Source of the DNA: Omphiscola glabra
Taxonomy: Eukaryota > Mollusca > Gastropoda > Lymnaeidae
Direction of reading: 5' to 3'
Assembly (NCBI GenBank): GCA_964017045.1
Contig: OZ024809.1
Coordinates: 682,001-746,000 of the forward strand
DNA: 64,000 nt
A program made the translations under genes and the position numbers. Positions 38,001 to 44,620 of the stretch are shown in pieces; position 1 is the first letter of the stretch; each line of letters starts with the position of its first letter. The notes beneath the pieces were generated by a model. It made no database searches, had not been told where the DNA came from, and saw only the letters and a list, made by a program, of their open reading frames with translations.

Positions 38001-38711
38001 AAGTTTTGTTGTTCATTGAGTTGTATATTGCATTGAGAATGTTTCCTGAAAATTTGGTTGCATTATCTTTTCAAATAAAAAAGTTGTTGGCAAAATAAGG
38101 CAGAAATTTGGAAAGTCGGTCACAAGTTTTTACAATTAAATACAAAGATAAAGAAGGGGGTTAAAAAATTCACACAAAAAATCATAACTTCATTTCTATA
38201 AAAGCTAGAAAGATGAAATTGGTATATTTGCAAAGCTTATAGCTAGCCCTTTAAAATGATGTATCATTTATGGCAATAGGACAATATTGAAAATTTCTGT
38301 CAAAGTACCTAGTTAAACTGAAGAATTAAGTTTACAAACATATATTTTTGATAGTCCATTCAATTATCTTCCATTAGATACCAAATTTTGTCTTACAAAT
38401 CCAACAACATTATTTTATTTATTTTTTAAATCCCAACCATTCACTTCTGATACCCAGGTTCGACTAGCTACTTCATAAGTCATAATAATATAATTAATAA
38501 TATTTCAAAATATGTGAGTGTCTTCCTTTGAGTAGGCTAAACAAAATCAAATACATTTTTTATCGAAATAATATTAAAATAATGAATTCAATTTATATAA
38601 AGTAAAATGAATATTTTTAAGAAATCGCTCAAAATATTGTGTAAGATGAATTCTTACAGTAACAACATGACTAAATTCAGCTAATGCCCGTTTTTTCAAC
38701 TTTGCAGCCAT
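1677..38711 (-). CDS. INTS4: Integrator complex subunit 4, 17 of its coding exons (3' end outside window)
   Basis: INTS4 is a nuclear HEAT-repeat scaffold that joins the endonuclease pair INTS9/INTS11 in the Integrator cleavage module, which processes snRNA 3' ends and cuts nascent RNA at paused polymerase II. I assembled exons at 38658-38711, 35003-35315, 34497-34603, 33972-34160, 28395-28534, 19973-20093, 19355-19426, 14649-14823, 13743-13948, 13081-13223, 12638-12753, 10125-10258, 8627-8787, 5784-5877, 5161-5232, 2445-2632 and 1677-2016. They total 2625 nt with all phases consistent. Family landmarks, compared with human INTS4 from memory, include MAAKLKKR at the start, [51 protein letters not shown] and VSATIEEP. 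Human INTS4 is about 960 residues, so about 90-110 C-terminal residues should lie left of base 1. Introns make up about 93% of the span and are mostly minisatellite. Confidence 0.97.
2065..2332. repeat. ~13-bp minisatellite, CCACCACAAACTA type
   Basis: Interwoven variants CCACCACAAACTA, TCACCACAAA and CCATCCCAAACTA. INTS4 intron 16. Confidence 0.9.
2445..2632 (-). CDS. INTS4: INTS4 exon 16 (residues 700-762)
   Basis: Acceptor CCTATCAG, donor AAG/GTAAGC, ends in phase 2. It encodes [27 protein letters not shown] and [11 protein letters not shown], aligning with human LQAKALQLIVTARTTRG and KFLQEVDFFQRY in the helical C-terminal half. Confidence 0.9.
3127..3312. repeat. 21-bp minisatellite, ~9 copies, inside the hAT
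   Basis: Unit GTGCCTAGCGGGATCGATGC plus A, with C/T variation at the CpG. Confidence 0.97.
3770..4148 (+). pseudogene. hAT transposase remnant (GTF2IRD2/ZBED-like type)
   Basis: One frame reads [10 protein letters not shown], stop, [15 protein letters not shown], stop, then [20 protein letters not shown]. That resembles the ESTD region of hAT transposases exapted in GTF2IRD2/ZBED genes. Further on, [23 protein letters not shown] and [17 protein letters not shown] with a TAA at 4146 match the C-terminal dimerisation end. The middle is missing and there are in-frame stops, so it is inactive. Confidence 0.7.
4182..4672 (+). mobile_element. 5'-truncated LINE fragment, same family as 41530-44534
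   Basis: Encodes [20 protein letters not shown], then [19 protein letters not shown] and [16 protein letters not shown], the C-terminal end of the RT protein of the LINE at 41.5-44.5 kb. It ends with GTGGGCCCTTAATATATATG and a short GAA repeat, the same 3' end as that LINE. It is inserted inside the hAT, just after the transposase remnant. Confidence 0.85.
5161..5232 (-). CDS. INTS4: INTS4 exon 15 (residues 676-699)
   Basis: Acceptor TTTTCCTCAG, donor AAG/GTAAGG, phase 0 at both ends. It encodes [20 protein letters not shown] and ends in AVDK, a poorly conserved stretch placed by its splice sites, open frame and position. It is the weakest of the INTS4 exons. Confidence 0.75.
5322..5505. repeat. 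34-bp AT-rich minisatellite, ~5 copies
   Basis: Unit contains ATGACAAAGATAATATAAAT and AATAAATATAATAC. INTS4 intron 14. Confidence 0.93.
5729..5753. repeat. 25-nt G homopolymer
   Basis: An uninterrupted G run 31 nt downstream of the exon 14 donor; on the transcribed strand it is a C run. Its length is probably unreliable in the assembly. Confidence 0.9.
5784..5877 (-). CDS. INTS4: INTS4 exon 14 (residues 644-675)
   Basis: Acceptor AATGGCAG, donor GTGGGT, ends in phase 0. It encodes [19 protein letters not shown] then [11 protein letters not shown], which aligns with human IRDLQRL through YLRCQLLLIK and supports the exon 13/14 junction. Confidence 0.88.
5878..6520. other. Intron 13 sequence without recognisable feature
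   Basis: AT-rich unique sequence. I see no exon, array or transposon end in it. Confidence 0.6.
6525..6732. repeat. 21-bp minisatellite, ~10 copies
   Basis: Unit AATGTACACAATGAACAGCC plus C. The period is a multiple of three, so it is open in several frames by chance. INTS4 intron 13. Confidence 0.96.
6790..7030. repeat. 41-bp minisatellite with TACGTCA motifs
   Basis: Unit contains GTCACAAAACAGACTAGACA and ATACGTCACACTAAAACATA. Most units keep one or two TACGTCA (TGACGTA) words, which resemble CREB/ATF sites. Confidence 0.93.
7255..7627. repeat. 46-bp minisatellite, ~8 copies
   Basis: Unit contains AACATTTGAACAAATCTCCC and CATTCTAACTCACACATATA. INTS4 intron 13. Confidence 0.96.
7955..8095. 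repeat. 21-bp minisatellite, ~6 copies
   Basis: Unit GGCCAACTAACTTCTAACAT plus T. It directly precedes the 42-bp array. One copy of both lies together again at 14470-14580. Confidence 0.94.
8130..8635 (-). repeat. 42-bp minisatellite carrying the exon 13 5' splice site, ~12 copies
   Basis: Read on the INTS4 strand, each unit contains GGCTGTCAG/GTAACTGTGT, then CCCAGTAGGGTTGTACAGAC. The copy at 8621-8635 is the genuine exon 13 donor; the others continue into intron 13. Many copies keep the CAG/GT core. If a downstream donor were used, the frame would hit TAA immediately after the normal junction. Confidence 0.93.
8627..8787 (-). CDS. INTS4: INTS4 exon 13 (residues 591-644)
   Basis: Acceptor CTAACACAG. 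It encodes a variable linker ([16 protein letters not shown]) then [18 protein letters not shown]. It ends GTCAG/GTAACTG in phase 2. The last ~10 exon bases and the donor are repeated about 12 times downstream as a 42-bp minisatellite. An alternative donor inside LEV (GAG/GTGGCT) is less consistent with exon 14. Confidence 0.88.
9137..10100. mobile_element. Tc1/mariner-like element or MITE flanked by TA (INTS4 intron 12)
   Basis: The left end CCATATTTTTGAGTACATAA and the right end in reverse complement (CCATATTTTCACACATATAA) are imperfect inverted repeats, each bordered by TA. Subterminal regions carry repeats of GTCTTATATATGGGTACG and GTCAAAAGCCC (57-bp period, 9200-9400). The centre (9430-9900) has no long open frame or recognisable transposase. 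Confidence 0.55.
10125..10258 (-). CDS. INTS4: INTS4 exon 12 (residues 546-590)
   Basis: The acceptor is GAGGTCAG with a weak pyrimidine tract; a second AG eight nt inside the exon would shorten the product. It encodes [19 protein letters not shown] and [16 protein letters not shown]. Donor GTAGGT, phase 0. Confidence 0.92.
10335..10556. repeat. 31-bp minisatellite, 7 copies, nearly identical
   Basis: Unit contains CATCATGATCTGAAAACACA and CTTCCCTAACA. The copies are almost perfect, suggesting a young array. INTS4 intron 11. Confidence 0.97.
10770..11170. repeat. 18-bp minisatellite, ~22 copies
   Basis: Unit CACATTGGGGACACCATT with CACCAGT variants. INTS4 intron 11. Confidence 0.97.
11253..11655. 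repeat. 18-bp minisatellite, ~22 copies, different unit
   Basis: Unit GGCCACAAGTTTGACATC. A block of copies with GGCCCC variants occurs twice, indicating an internal duplication of about 160 bp. INTS4 intron 11. Confidence 0.97.
11735..11920. repeat. 25-bp minisatellite, ~7-8 copies
   Basis: Unit contains GAGCACAGTAAAATGTTCTG and TCCCT. Confidence 0.95.
12005..12195. repeat. 26-bp minisatellite, ~7 diverged copies
   Basis: Unit contains TGGTGTCTGGTTGGACACCT and TTAAAC. The pieces GTGTC...GACAC make a small inverted repeat in each unit. Confidence 0.92.
12255..12625. repeat. 45-bp minisatellite, ~8 copies, beside the exon 11 donor
   Basis: Unit contains CAACATAGCCACACCCACCA and TTTCTTTATAATCTAATCAG. 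The last unit ends about 13 nt from the exon 11 5' splice site. Confidence 0.95.
12638..12753 (-). CDS. INTS4: INTS4 exon 11 (residues 507-546)
   Basis: Acceptor TCTTGTGCAG. It encodes [18 protein letters not shown] and [11 protein letters not shown] placed the donor at GCGT/GTATCC because only that choice, joined to exon 12, restores [16 protein letters not shown] as in human INTS4. A 45-bp minisatellite begins about 13 nt downstream. Confidence 0.92.
12830..13065. repeat. 15-bp minisatellite, ~15 copies, fills intron 10
   Basis: Unit GGTAAATAAGATGTA. On the INTS4 strand it reads TACATCTTATTTACC and starts about 15 nt after the exon 10 donor. Confidence 0.95.
13081..13223 (-). CDS. INTS4: INTS4 exon 10 (residues 460-507)
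   Basis: Acceptor TTCTTTCCAG, donor GTATTT, ends in phase 2. It encodes [14 protein letters not shown] and [16 protein letters not shown], aligning with human REALHELL and LLKNLTKYPTDRDSIW. A 15-bp minisatellite starts about 15 nt beyond the donor and fills most of the 327-nt intron. Confidence 0.95.
13345..13725. repeat. 31-bp minisatellite, ~12 copies, beside the exon 9 donor
   Basis: Unit contains GTCTCTAACTGAGATGAACA and AGTCTATCATT. It starts about 18 nt after the exon 9 5' splice site. Confidence 0.96.
13743..13948 (-). CDS. INTS4: INTS4 exon 9 (residues 391-459)
   Basis: Acceptor TTTACACAG, donor CAG/GTTTGA, ends in phase 0. It encodes [30 protein letters not shown] and [14 protein letters not shown] (HEAT repeats). 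A 31-bp minisatellite begins about 18 nt after the donor. Confidence 0.96.
14275..14580. repeat. G-rich short repeats, then single copies of the 21-bp and 42-bp intron-13 units
   Basis: 14275-14470 holds degenerate GGGGCTGATATTACTG copies. 14470-14580 is homologous to 8060-8175 in the same order: ACTAACTTCTAAC, GCAGGGGCAATTGA, GTAATCTGCCAGTT, then TACTGGGTACACAGTAACCT. It lies about 70 nt beyond the exon 8 donor. Confidence 0.85.
14649..14823 (-). CDS. INTS4: INTS4 exon 8 (residues 333-391)
   Basis: Acceptor CAATTCCAG, donor GTATGT, ends in phase 1. It encodes [32 protein letters not shown] and [15 protein letters not shown], all near-identical to human INTS4. This is the loop and helix region before the second HEAT block. 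Confidence 0.97.
14840..14975. repeat. ~16-bp degenerate minisatellite
   Basis: Unit approximately TCAATCTTTGTATAAG, with variation. INTS4 intron 7. Confidence 0.85.
15045..15770. repeat. 24-bp minisatellite, ~30 copies
   Basis: Unit contains GATCTCATGGACACAACAAG and TAGT. Open in several frames because 24 is divisible by three. A second diffuse array of AGGATCCACCATAGGGGACA-like units follows at 15920-16115. Confidence 0.97.
16215..19235. repeat. 27-bp minisatellite, ~111 copies, with higher-order repeats
   Basis: Unit contains TTATAATCCTTCATGAGAAG and ACAAAGG, in AAGG/AACAG and AAGACA/AAGGCA variants. The rare variant TTCATAGAAG occurs at 17581 and again 674 bp later, and GACAAAGGTAATAATCC at 17371, 17640 and 18045, showing block duplications of 674 and 269 bp. 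INTS4 intron 7. Confidence 0.98.
19355..19426 (-). CDS. INTS4: INTS4 exon 7 (residues 309-332)
   Basis: Acceptor TGTTTTCAG, donor GTGAGT, 24 codons, phase 0 at both ends. It contains [19 protein letters not shown], one of the most conserved INTS4 stretches. Confidence 0.96.
19510..19895. repeat. 27-bp minisatellite, ~14 copies
   Basis: Unit contains CCAACCATTAACATAACAAG and GGCTGTA. INTS4 intron 6. Confidence 0.96.
19911..19961 (-). pseudogene. Partial duplicate of the INTS4 exon 6 tail and donor
   Basis: CAATAACTGGCAA, TTTGACTGAGATGTCTG and TTACCATG repeat the end of exon 6 (19964-20024), minus a 10-nt stretch. On the INTS4 strand it reads MVTDISV, then hits stops and a GTATGG donor-like site. 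It is a pseudo-exon fragment in intron 6. Confidence 0.85.
19973..20093 (-). CDS. INTS4: INTS4 exon 6 (residues 268-308)
   Basis: Acceptor TTTTTTCCAG, donor GTAGGT, ends in phase 0. It encodes [20 protein letters not shown] and continues to ACQLL, aligning with human NEEIRLVDDAFGKICHMV. A second, shorter copy of the exon tail and donor sits directly downstream at 19911-19961. Confidence 0.94.
20185..27850. repeat. 26-bp minisatellite, ~295 copies, with a ~3.0 kb higher-order repeat
   Basis: Unit contains TCAATCAAACCATTACAACA and AGGAAG. Rare variants repeat at a fixed 3017-bp offset: TCAATCGCACCATTACTACA at 21543 and 24560, CAACTAATAACAAGGG at 22281 and 25298, AACAAAGAAG at 22731 and 25748. 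A 416-bp sub-block starting at 20331 recurs at 22932 and 23348. INTS4 intron 5. Confidence 0.98.
27940..28200. repeat. ~20-bp degenerate minisatellite
   Basis: Unit approximately ATGAGACCAGACACACAAAA, variable in length. INTS4 intron 5. Confidence 0.9.
28395..28534 (-). CDS. INTS4: INTS4 exon 5 (residues 222-268)
   Basis: Encodes [10 protein letters not shown] through [19 protein letters not shown] and SHLYPE, a HEAT repeat nearly identical to human INTS4. Acceptor TTCCTTTCAG, donor GTAAGA, ends in phase 2. The acceptor and the first 25 nt of the exon are also the repeating unit of the adjacent 62-bp minisatellite, so the real junction is the last of about 50 copies. Confidence 0.95.
28507..31612 (-). 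repeat. 62-bp minisatellite carrying the exon 5 3' splice site, ~50 copies
   Basis: On the INTS4 strand each unit reads pyrimidine tract and acceptor (CTCTCATTCTTTCAG), then CTCACACTTCACAACAGTGG and CCAAT (the first 25 nt of exon 5), then TTTGTACACTGAGTACATAG. The copy nearest the exon is the functional one; the rest extend 3 kb into intron 4. Copies are very similar, with AAGAATGAG and AAGGAAGAG subtypes. Confidence 0.96.
31795..33820. repeat. ~71-bp minisatellite, ~29 copies, each with a hairpin
   Basis: Unit contains GGGGCACCTAAAGAATGACC, GATGCACAGCTTTAGGTGTC and TGGGGTTAAAGGGTCCTATT. Each unit has a perfect 9-bp inverted repeat (CACCTAAAG and CTTTAGGTG, 18-nt loop). INTS4 intron 4. Confidence 0.96.
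33972..34160 (-). CDS. INTS4: INTS4 exon 4 (residues 159-221)
   Basis: Acceptor TTTCTAAAG, donor GTAAAT, phase 0 at both ends. It carries the HEAT pair around [12 protein letters not shown] and [14 protein letters not shown], matching human RNKCLQLLG and DQDPRVRTAAIKAM. Confidence 0.95.
34240..34385. repeat. Short inverted and direct repeat in intron 3
   Basis: AACATTTATGAGAGATATAA occurs twice in direct orientation, with an inverted copy (ATTTCTCATAAATGTTAG) between, separated by T runs. It could form a long hairpin. Possibly a foldback MITE remnant. Confidence 0.6.
34497..34603 (-). CDS. INTS4: INTS4 exon 3 (residues 123-158)
   Basis: Acceptor TTATTTCCAG, donor GTAAAA, ends in phase 0. 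It encodes SHKALGQIF through RFMRAAFK, a HEAT-repeat segment that lines up with human SHQVLAQLL. The join to exon 2 restores a threonine codon. Confidence 0.92.
34715..34915. repeat. 34-bp minisatellite, ~6 copies
   Basis: Unit contains AACAAATTCACATCAACAAG and ACACCAATTACATT. INTS4 intron 2. Confidence 0.95.
35003..35315 (-). CDS. INTS4: INTS4 exon 2 (residues 19-123)
   Basis: The acceptor CATTATAG opens onto [12 protein letters not shown], the conserved basic stretch before the HEAT repeats. It then runs through the first HEAT helices (for example [18 protein letters not shown]). Phase 1 at the end, donor GTTTGT, a weaker consensus than at the other exons. Confidence 0.93.
35316..36635. 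other. INTS4 intron 1, 3' half, unique AT-rich sequence
   Basis: No exon or array seen. AACTAGGTACTT at 35718 matches the ends of the element at 36688-38314. Confidence 0.55.
36688..38314. mobile_element. Putative 1.6-kb element with perfect 15-bp inverted termini (INTS4 intron 1)
   Basis: AACTAGGTACTTTGA at 36688-36702 is the exact reverse complement of 38300-38314. The outer flanks (GCTATTCGGATGTCATTT at about 36650 and the 38315-38480 segment) match the foldback element at 39150-39575. No long open frame inside. Class not recognised. Confidence 0.5.
38658..38711 (-). CDS. INTS4: INTS4 exon 1 (residues 1-18)
   Basis: Begins with ATG at 38711 and encodes [18 protein letters not shown], close to the human N-terminus (MAAHLKKR...). 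It ends in phase 0 at a GTAAGA donor. I chose this start because it matches the family and no upstream in-frame extension resembles INTS4. Confidence 0.93.
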
Positions 38712-39145
38712 TTTGTAAACATTATAACTCTTTTTTGTTAAAGATTTTTGTAAAGGATCATATAATCGTTAAAAATACAATTTTAAATTAAAAGAAAACA
38801 AAGCAATAGGGAAAATGTAATCAAACGAAATATTTTTTGTGGAGACGACACAATTTATTATAAGCGTCATAAACGCTGCACGTTTGTTTAAAAAAATTTT
38901 TTATGAGAAAACTCTAGGGCTCTAGGGAACTTATTTTTGTAATAAAATTATAGAATATATTGGTGTTTTGTTTTTAATTCCCATCTTATTTTAGGCAAAA
39001 TCCCCAAAATTAAAATAAATGAATGACATATGAATAATTGAATATGAGATCTTTTTATTCTTCAGACTTATTACTAAGTTACTAAGTCTTAGATTTTTAA
39101 TCAATTATTGCAAAGGTGTTTCTTTTTAACACATTAAAAAGTACG
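38712..39145. promoter_or_regulatory. INTS4 5' flank
   Basis: AT-rich sequence directly upstream of the start codon on the minus strand; the promoter should be here. I see no clear TATA or initiator and no CpG island, so no site is called. Confidence 0.3.
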
Positions 39146-39149
39146 AAGT

Positions 39150-39575
39150 GGCTATTGGTACCCGTGTACCAGAAGTGAGAAGTTGGGATTAAAAAACGAT
39201 TTAAAATATTATTGTTGGGTTTGTAAGACCAAATGAGGTATCAAATGAAAAATAATTGAATGTACTATACGTTTGTAATCTTAATTCTTCAGTTTTACCC
39301 ATACAAACTACCACAAATGACATCCGAATAGCATCAAGTCTAATGGTACCCGGGTGCGAATGGCGGCGCTACGTGTCTGGGTCCATTTTGACTAAAGCTA
39401 TTCGGATGTCATTTGTAGTAGTTTTTTTTAAGTTAAAATGAAGAATTAAGTTTACAAACGTATAGTACATTCAATTATATTTCATTTGATACCTCATTTT
39501 GTCTTACAAATTCAACAATTATATTTTAAATCGTTTTTTTATCCCAACCTCTCACTTCTGGTACCCGGGTACATA
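39150..39575. mobile_element. Foldback (palindromic) element
   Basis: The left arm (39150-39341) and right arm (39390-39575) are near-perfect inverted copies around a ~48-nt centre. Tip motifs are GGTACCCGTGTACC and GGTACCCGGGTACA, then GAAGTGAGAAGTTGGGAT, GAGGTATCAAATGAAA and GACATCCGAATAGC. Other arms lie at 38315-38480 and 60515-60690. Confidence 0.8.
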
Positions 39576-39579
39576 TAGG

Positions 39580-40840
39580 TGCAGCCTAAAAAGTATTATG
39601 AGGTCGGCAGTGTGTTGCACCAGTTCAAAGATTTGTGTATTTTTTTCCATTAAACCTTTTACCACCAACAGCACTTCTGACATTACTAACTCATTCTTCT
39701 CTTTCCTGTAGAACCTTATGTCTCTCCGCCCTTGTACTTAACAGCAATAAATGCTGTGTCTCCCTCAGGGTGGGCCTAAATAAAATGTCACCCGAGTATA
39801 CCCATTACCCCTCCCCTGCCACACCACTACCATAACCCCCAAAATGTCAGTGGCCTTTATTCTTAATGCATCAATTTGAAGGACAACGGTACTGTTGTCA
39901 ATGACAACGCAGTAAACAACACGACACCGTTGTTCCCTGCAATAGACCAAGACTTGTGGGTCTTATTTAAAACAAAACAAAAACACAGTGTCACCGCTTC
40001 CCCATTCCATTGGTAATTCGTGCGTTTGGAGTTGTCTTTTCTTTTGTTATTTTACTTGGTCCAACACAGCACCTCTTGACAGTTACACATGTGTTATTAC
40101 CATATCGTTCAAAATGGTTTTTTTATACCCCTGTGGAAACCTAAAATTAAATTCATGTCACAGGAATCAATGGTTCTTAATTGTTTTGCAGCGTCACACC
40201 CTCTCTCGATTTTAAAAACAACATATATATATGACAATAATTTAGTGATATGCCTTCCTGCCTGACACCCCCCCCCCCCCCCCCGGGTCGACGCTGTGCA
40301 GAAACTCTGCCTTGAAAGCCTACGATTTATTTTAAATACACTGCTTATACATTTTATATAACTTTTAGATTTATTTTATTTCTCAAAGCCCCCCAAGCGA
40401 TTTCCCACTGACTCCTTGTCTTTACGAAGAGCTCGTTTGAGAAACTCTGTGACTTAACATAATGCAAATATTGATGGGGTCATGACCACTGTTATCTAAC
40501 CGAAACCTCCAGACCCCCACCCCCAACTCCCACACAAACAAATAAAACACAACTGAGACATAAGCGTTGCATTAACACTATTTAAATAGGCTGTTTTGTC
40601 TTTTATACAATGGAGAACCAATATGAGGACGGTTTTCTATGCATTCCAACCTCTTGCAACCTCAATCTCACCTCTTCCAAACTCCTCCCTTATCCCAATA
40701 CTATCTTTCCCATGCCCCCTCCACATCTCCCCCAACACTCTGAAATCTTACTTTCTCATCCCTTTCTAAAAAGGCTCCTCTCAACTCTAATCCCATTAGC
40801 CCCCCGCCCCTTTCGAAACACCACCCATCTAACCCTCTCT
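39580..40840. other. No gene recognised
   Basis: Unique, pyrimidine-rich sequence with a C run at about 40268-40283. 40741-40840 is duplicated at 45076-45165. Confidence 0.5.
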
Positions 40841-40849
40841 ATCCACTGA

Positions 40850-41250
40850 CACAATAACACTCCCTCCACTGACACCCTAACCATCTCTCCGCTGACACAC
40901 TCTCTCCATTGACACCCTCTCTCAATTAACTTCCTAAACCTCTTTCCCCTGACACCCTAAAACCCTCTCCATTGACAAACTAACCATCTCTCCACTGACA
41001 CCCTCTCTCCACTGACACACTCTCTCCACTGACACACTCTCTCCATTGACACCTTCTCTCAACTGACACCCTAAACCTCTCTCCCCTGACACCCTAAACC
41101 CTCTCCATTGACAAACTAACCATCTCTCCACTGACACCCTCTCTCCACTGACACCCTCTCTCCACTGACACCCTAAACCCCTCTCCATTGACAAACTAAC
41201 CATCTCTCCACTGACATCCTCTCTCCACTGACACCCTAACACACTTTTTA
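40850..41250. repeat. Minisatellite of CTGACACCCT / CTCTCCA units
   Basis: Irregular 16-25 bp units built from CCACTGACACCCTCTCTC and CTAACCATCTCTC. Related to the array at 45175-45735. Confidence 0.9.
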
Positions 41251-41399
41251 GTCCTATGTTGCTACACACTTCCTGATCTCCCATTACATCTCCCGAGACT
41301 AAAATTACAAAAGAAAAAATTACAAAAATGCTTCTTTTGTTTTAAGCAACACGCTGTTTCCAACAAAGCACTAAAGTTATAAAATAAATGTCCCCCACA

Positions 41400-41529
41400 A
41401 CTTCAGAGTTGTTACAGTTATGACTTCAGATTTGTTACAGCTATGACTTCAGAGTTGTTACAGTAATATAACTTCAGAGTTGTTACAGTCACATGACTTC
41501 AGAGTTGTTACAGTCACATAACTTCAGAT
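41400..41529. repeat. ~25-bp minisatellite, left part
   Basis: Unit contains ACTTCAGAGTTGTTACAGTC. The same array resumes at 44535-44620, on the other side of the LINE. Confidence 0.9.
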
Positions 41530-44500
41530 TTCTTCTTCTTCTTCTATATATTAAAGGCCCACGATCAATTTATTGATCATTATGGCTCCTATGAATGTAA
41601 ATGGGATTTGCAATGTCTCTGTGCCTGGTGTTGATGAGGATATTTCACTGGTTACAAGAGTAACTGTTTGAGGGTATCATGCACTAGGGGTTGGAAGGCC
41701 TGAGGCAATAGACGCAAATGAGTCAAGTGTTGTCGCCTCAACTGATCCTTTTGGAAGCTTGTTCCAGTCCCTGATTGTCTTTGGTAGGAATGAGAAGTTC
41801 CTATACTGGCTTCTCGCTGGTATGAGCCGGAACTGCCTGTCATAGCCTCGTCGATGTCTATGGGGGAGATGGACGAGTTTCTGTTTAATGCCAGAACAGT
41901 GCACTAGCCCATTATGTATTTTGTAAATCATGGAGAGCCTGGACTGTCGTCGTCGTTCCTCCAATAGTGACCAGCCCAGTGTTTCCAGCATGCTGCCAAC
42001 ACTAGAGGTATTTCTGTAGCGGTTCAGGACAAAACGTGCTGCCCGTCGCTGTACTGCCTCCAACCTGTCGATGCTCTTCTGAGTGAATGGGTCCCAGACC
42101 GAAGATGCATAATCTAAAAGCGGCCGGACAAAGGCTTTATAGGCTCTTTCTTTCACACCGGAGTTGCTGATCTTTAGATTACGCCTTAAGAACCCCAGGG
42201 TCTTGTTTGCCTGGTTGCACACATTAAATTGTTAATATGCTCGTCCCAGCGGACCTCTCTCTGAATGGTAACACCCAGGTACCTTACGGAGGAAACTGAC
42301 TCAAGCAAATGACCATGCAATTCATAGTGGTAGCGTAGAGGAGTACAACTTCTAGAGACTGACAGTGTCTGGCACTTGGCTGGATGAAATTCCATGTCCC
42401 AGCTCGCCTCCCACTCAGCTAACCGATTGAGATCCTCTTGTAGCTGGTCCTGGTCAGATCTGTTGGTGATCGTCCTGTACACGGCTGTGTCATCTGCGAA
42501 CAGTCTTGCGTGGGATGTCAATTTCTCGGGTAGGTCATTGATATATGCTAGGAACAAACAGGGGCCTAGCACCGAGCCCTGGGGTACCCCTGACTTAACA
42601 TTGACAAAGGACGAGCTTGCACCGTCCACCACTACTGCTTGACATCGGTTGTTGAGGAAGCTAGAGATTCATGTTATAGTAGTGCCTTGGATTCCATATC
42701 TCTGAAGTTTGTGTAGAAGCAAACTATGATTGACACGGTCAAAGGCCTTCGAGAAGTCCATCACCAGCACATCAGTTTGCTTGCTGTTTTCTAGATTTGT
42801 CATCAAGACTTCAACAAACTCAAGGAGCTGGGTCTCACATGATCTATTGACTCTGAAGCCATGCTGACACTCATTGAGTATATTTTTGCTTTCAAGATGC
42901 TTCATGACTGCGCTTACGATTATGTGCTCCAATAGTTTGCATACTATGCTGGTGAGGGATATCGGACGATAATTGGCAGGGTCAGAATGCTCCCCTTTCT
43001 TGTAGACTGGAGTGACATGGGCTGTTCTCCAGTCTGCTGGAACATTGCCAGAGCACAACGATGATTGGAAGAGGATTGTCAGTGCAGGAGCGATTTCTTT
43101 GGCCAATTCTTTGAGCACTCGTGGTTTTATACTGTCAGGACCACATGCTTTGTATGGGTTAATGGTTTTGAGGAGGGCAAGCACCCCCTGTCCTGAAATC
43201 TGAATATCTTCCATGACGGGGTAGGCTGTGTTCATCATGTTGGTTTTTAGGTGGAACTCAGCCTCTGAGTACTCTCTGCCGTCACCAAAGACCGACTGGA
43301 ACTGCCGATTGAGTATATCAGCCTGTGTTTTTGGGTCAGATGACAAATGGCCATTCCATCTCAAGGGGGGAAACTCCAACGTTTGAGGACTTTTGGTGCT
43401 TCATATAGCTCCAGAAGCGCTTGTTCCTGACACCCTTGGTCGGAGTGTCTTCCTCTGAGAAAATGCCATTCAGGTAGTTCCAATACGATCTGCGCAGTTC
43501 GGCGGAGTCTCAGTACCTCCTCTCTCAGTTCAACGGAGCCATTTTTCTTCAATAGCTTGTATTGGCGGTCTCTCCTGTGGATTAGCCCACGAATTTCAGC
43601 CGTGACCCATGGCTGATTTATCTTAGGTTTGGTGGTCTTGTGTGGTATATATTTCTTCACTGCATCAGTGATAGTTGTCTTAAACTTCACCCACAGCTCT
43701 TCTGTTGTCGCTGTTCCCTGTATCGCCCGCATGCCTGAGCTCAGTTCTGTCGTTACAACTCTCAGGCCATCCCAGTCTGCCTTGGCATAAATAGGGATTT
43801 CTCGTATGACCTGCTTCTTTTTTAGTGTATTAACCTGAAATTCACAATATGGTATGCAGTGGTCTGAAATACCGGGGATGACCTCAACTTTTGGGATGAG
43901 ATGTGGACTATTGGTGAGGAGTAGGTCAAGAGGGTTTCCCCCCCTCGTTGGTTCTTTAACCAACTGTTCCAGACCATGGTTGTTAATCATCTCCATGAAG
44001 TCTGAGTGTAGGACAGGGTATGGTGACTTGGGCTTTAAGGCAGGAATCTGCCAGTTCCAACCAGGAAAGTTAAAATCCCCCCTATAAGGAGAAAAGCGTT
44101 CTTTGACTGTGTTGCTCTCTGAAGCGATAATTCGAGCCTCCTGAGGCTGGGTTCATCTGCTGCGTTGGGTCTGTAATAGGCACAAACATAAAGTGTGCGT
44201 CTACCCTTCAGTTTCACTTTCACCCACAGGAGCTCGCAGTCATCAACATCTAGTTCTGGAGCAGCGTGGCAGTCCAGGTTGTGATGGACAGCAACAAGTA
44301 CTCCTCCTCCTCTGTCTTTTCTGTCTCGCCGGAATAATATATAATTATCCGGTACAACCTCTGCGTGGGCTATGGAGGGATTCAGCCATGTTTCTGTACC
44401 CAGTATGATGTCAGGTTTTAGGCTGTTGATCAGGTTTGCTATCTCGACTCTCTTCCCGCTTGCAGACTGAAAGTTCACGTTCAATATGCGCAATGGTCTG

Positions 44501-44534
44501 TGTTTCCATTTGTCCTGCTGACTGCAGCACATAG
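41530..44534 (-). mobile_element. Broken EN-RT LINE (CR1/Rex1/Jockey-like)
   Basis: Minus-strand non-LTR retrotransposon with an endonuclease domain (LKPDIILGTETWLNPS, then GDFNFPGWNW) and a reverse transcriptase (YKKGEHSDPANYRPISL, DFSKAFDRVNHSLL, SGVPQGSVLGP, FADD). A C-terminal region follows ([32 protein letters not shown]). The endonuclease frame shifts near 44080, another shift lies near 43490, a TGA replaces a Trp codon at 42669-42671, and a further shift lies near 42200. It starts inside the endonuclease with no ORF1, so it is 5'-truncated. The 3' end is GGGCCTTTAATATATA plus a GAA repeat. It is inactive. Confidence 0.9.
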
Positions 44535-44620
44535 GATTTTGTTACAGTCATATGAATTCAGAGTTGTTGCAGTCATATGAATTCAGAGTTGTTGCAGTCA
44601 TATGACCTCAGAGTTATAGT
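44535..44620. repeat. ~25-bp minisatellite, right part
   Basis: GAATTCAGAGTTGTTGCAGT with CATAT. Continuation of the array at 41400-41529, split by the LINE. Confidence 0.88.
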
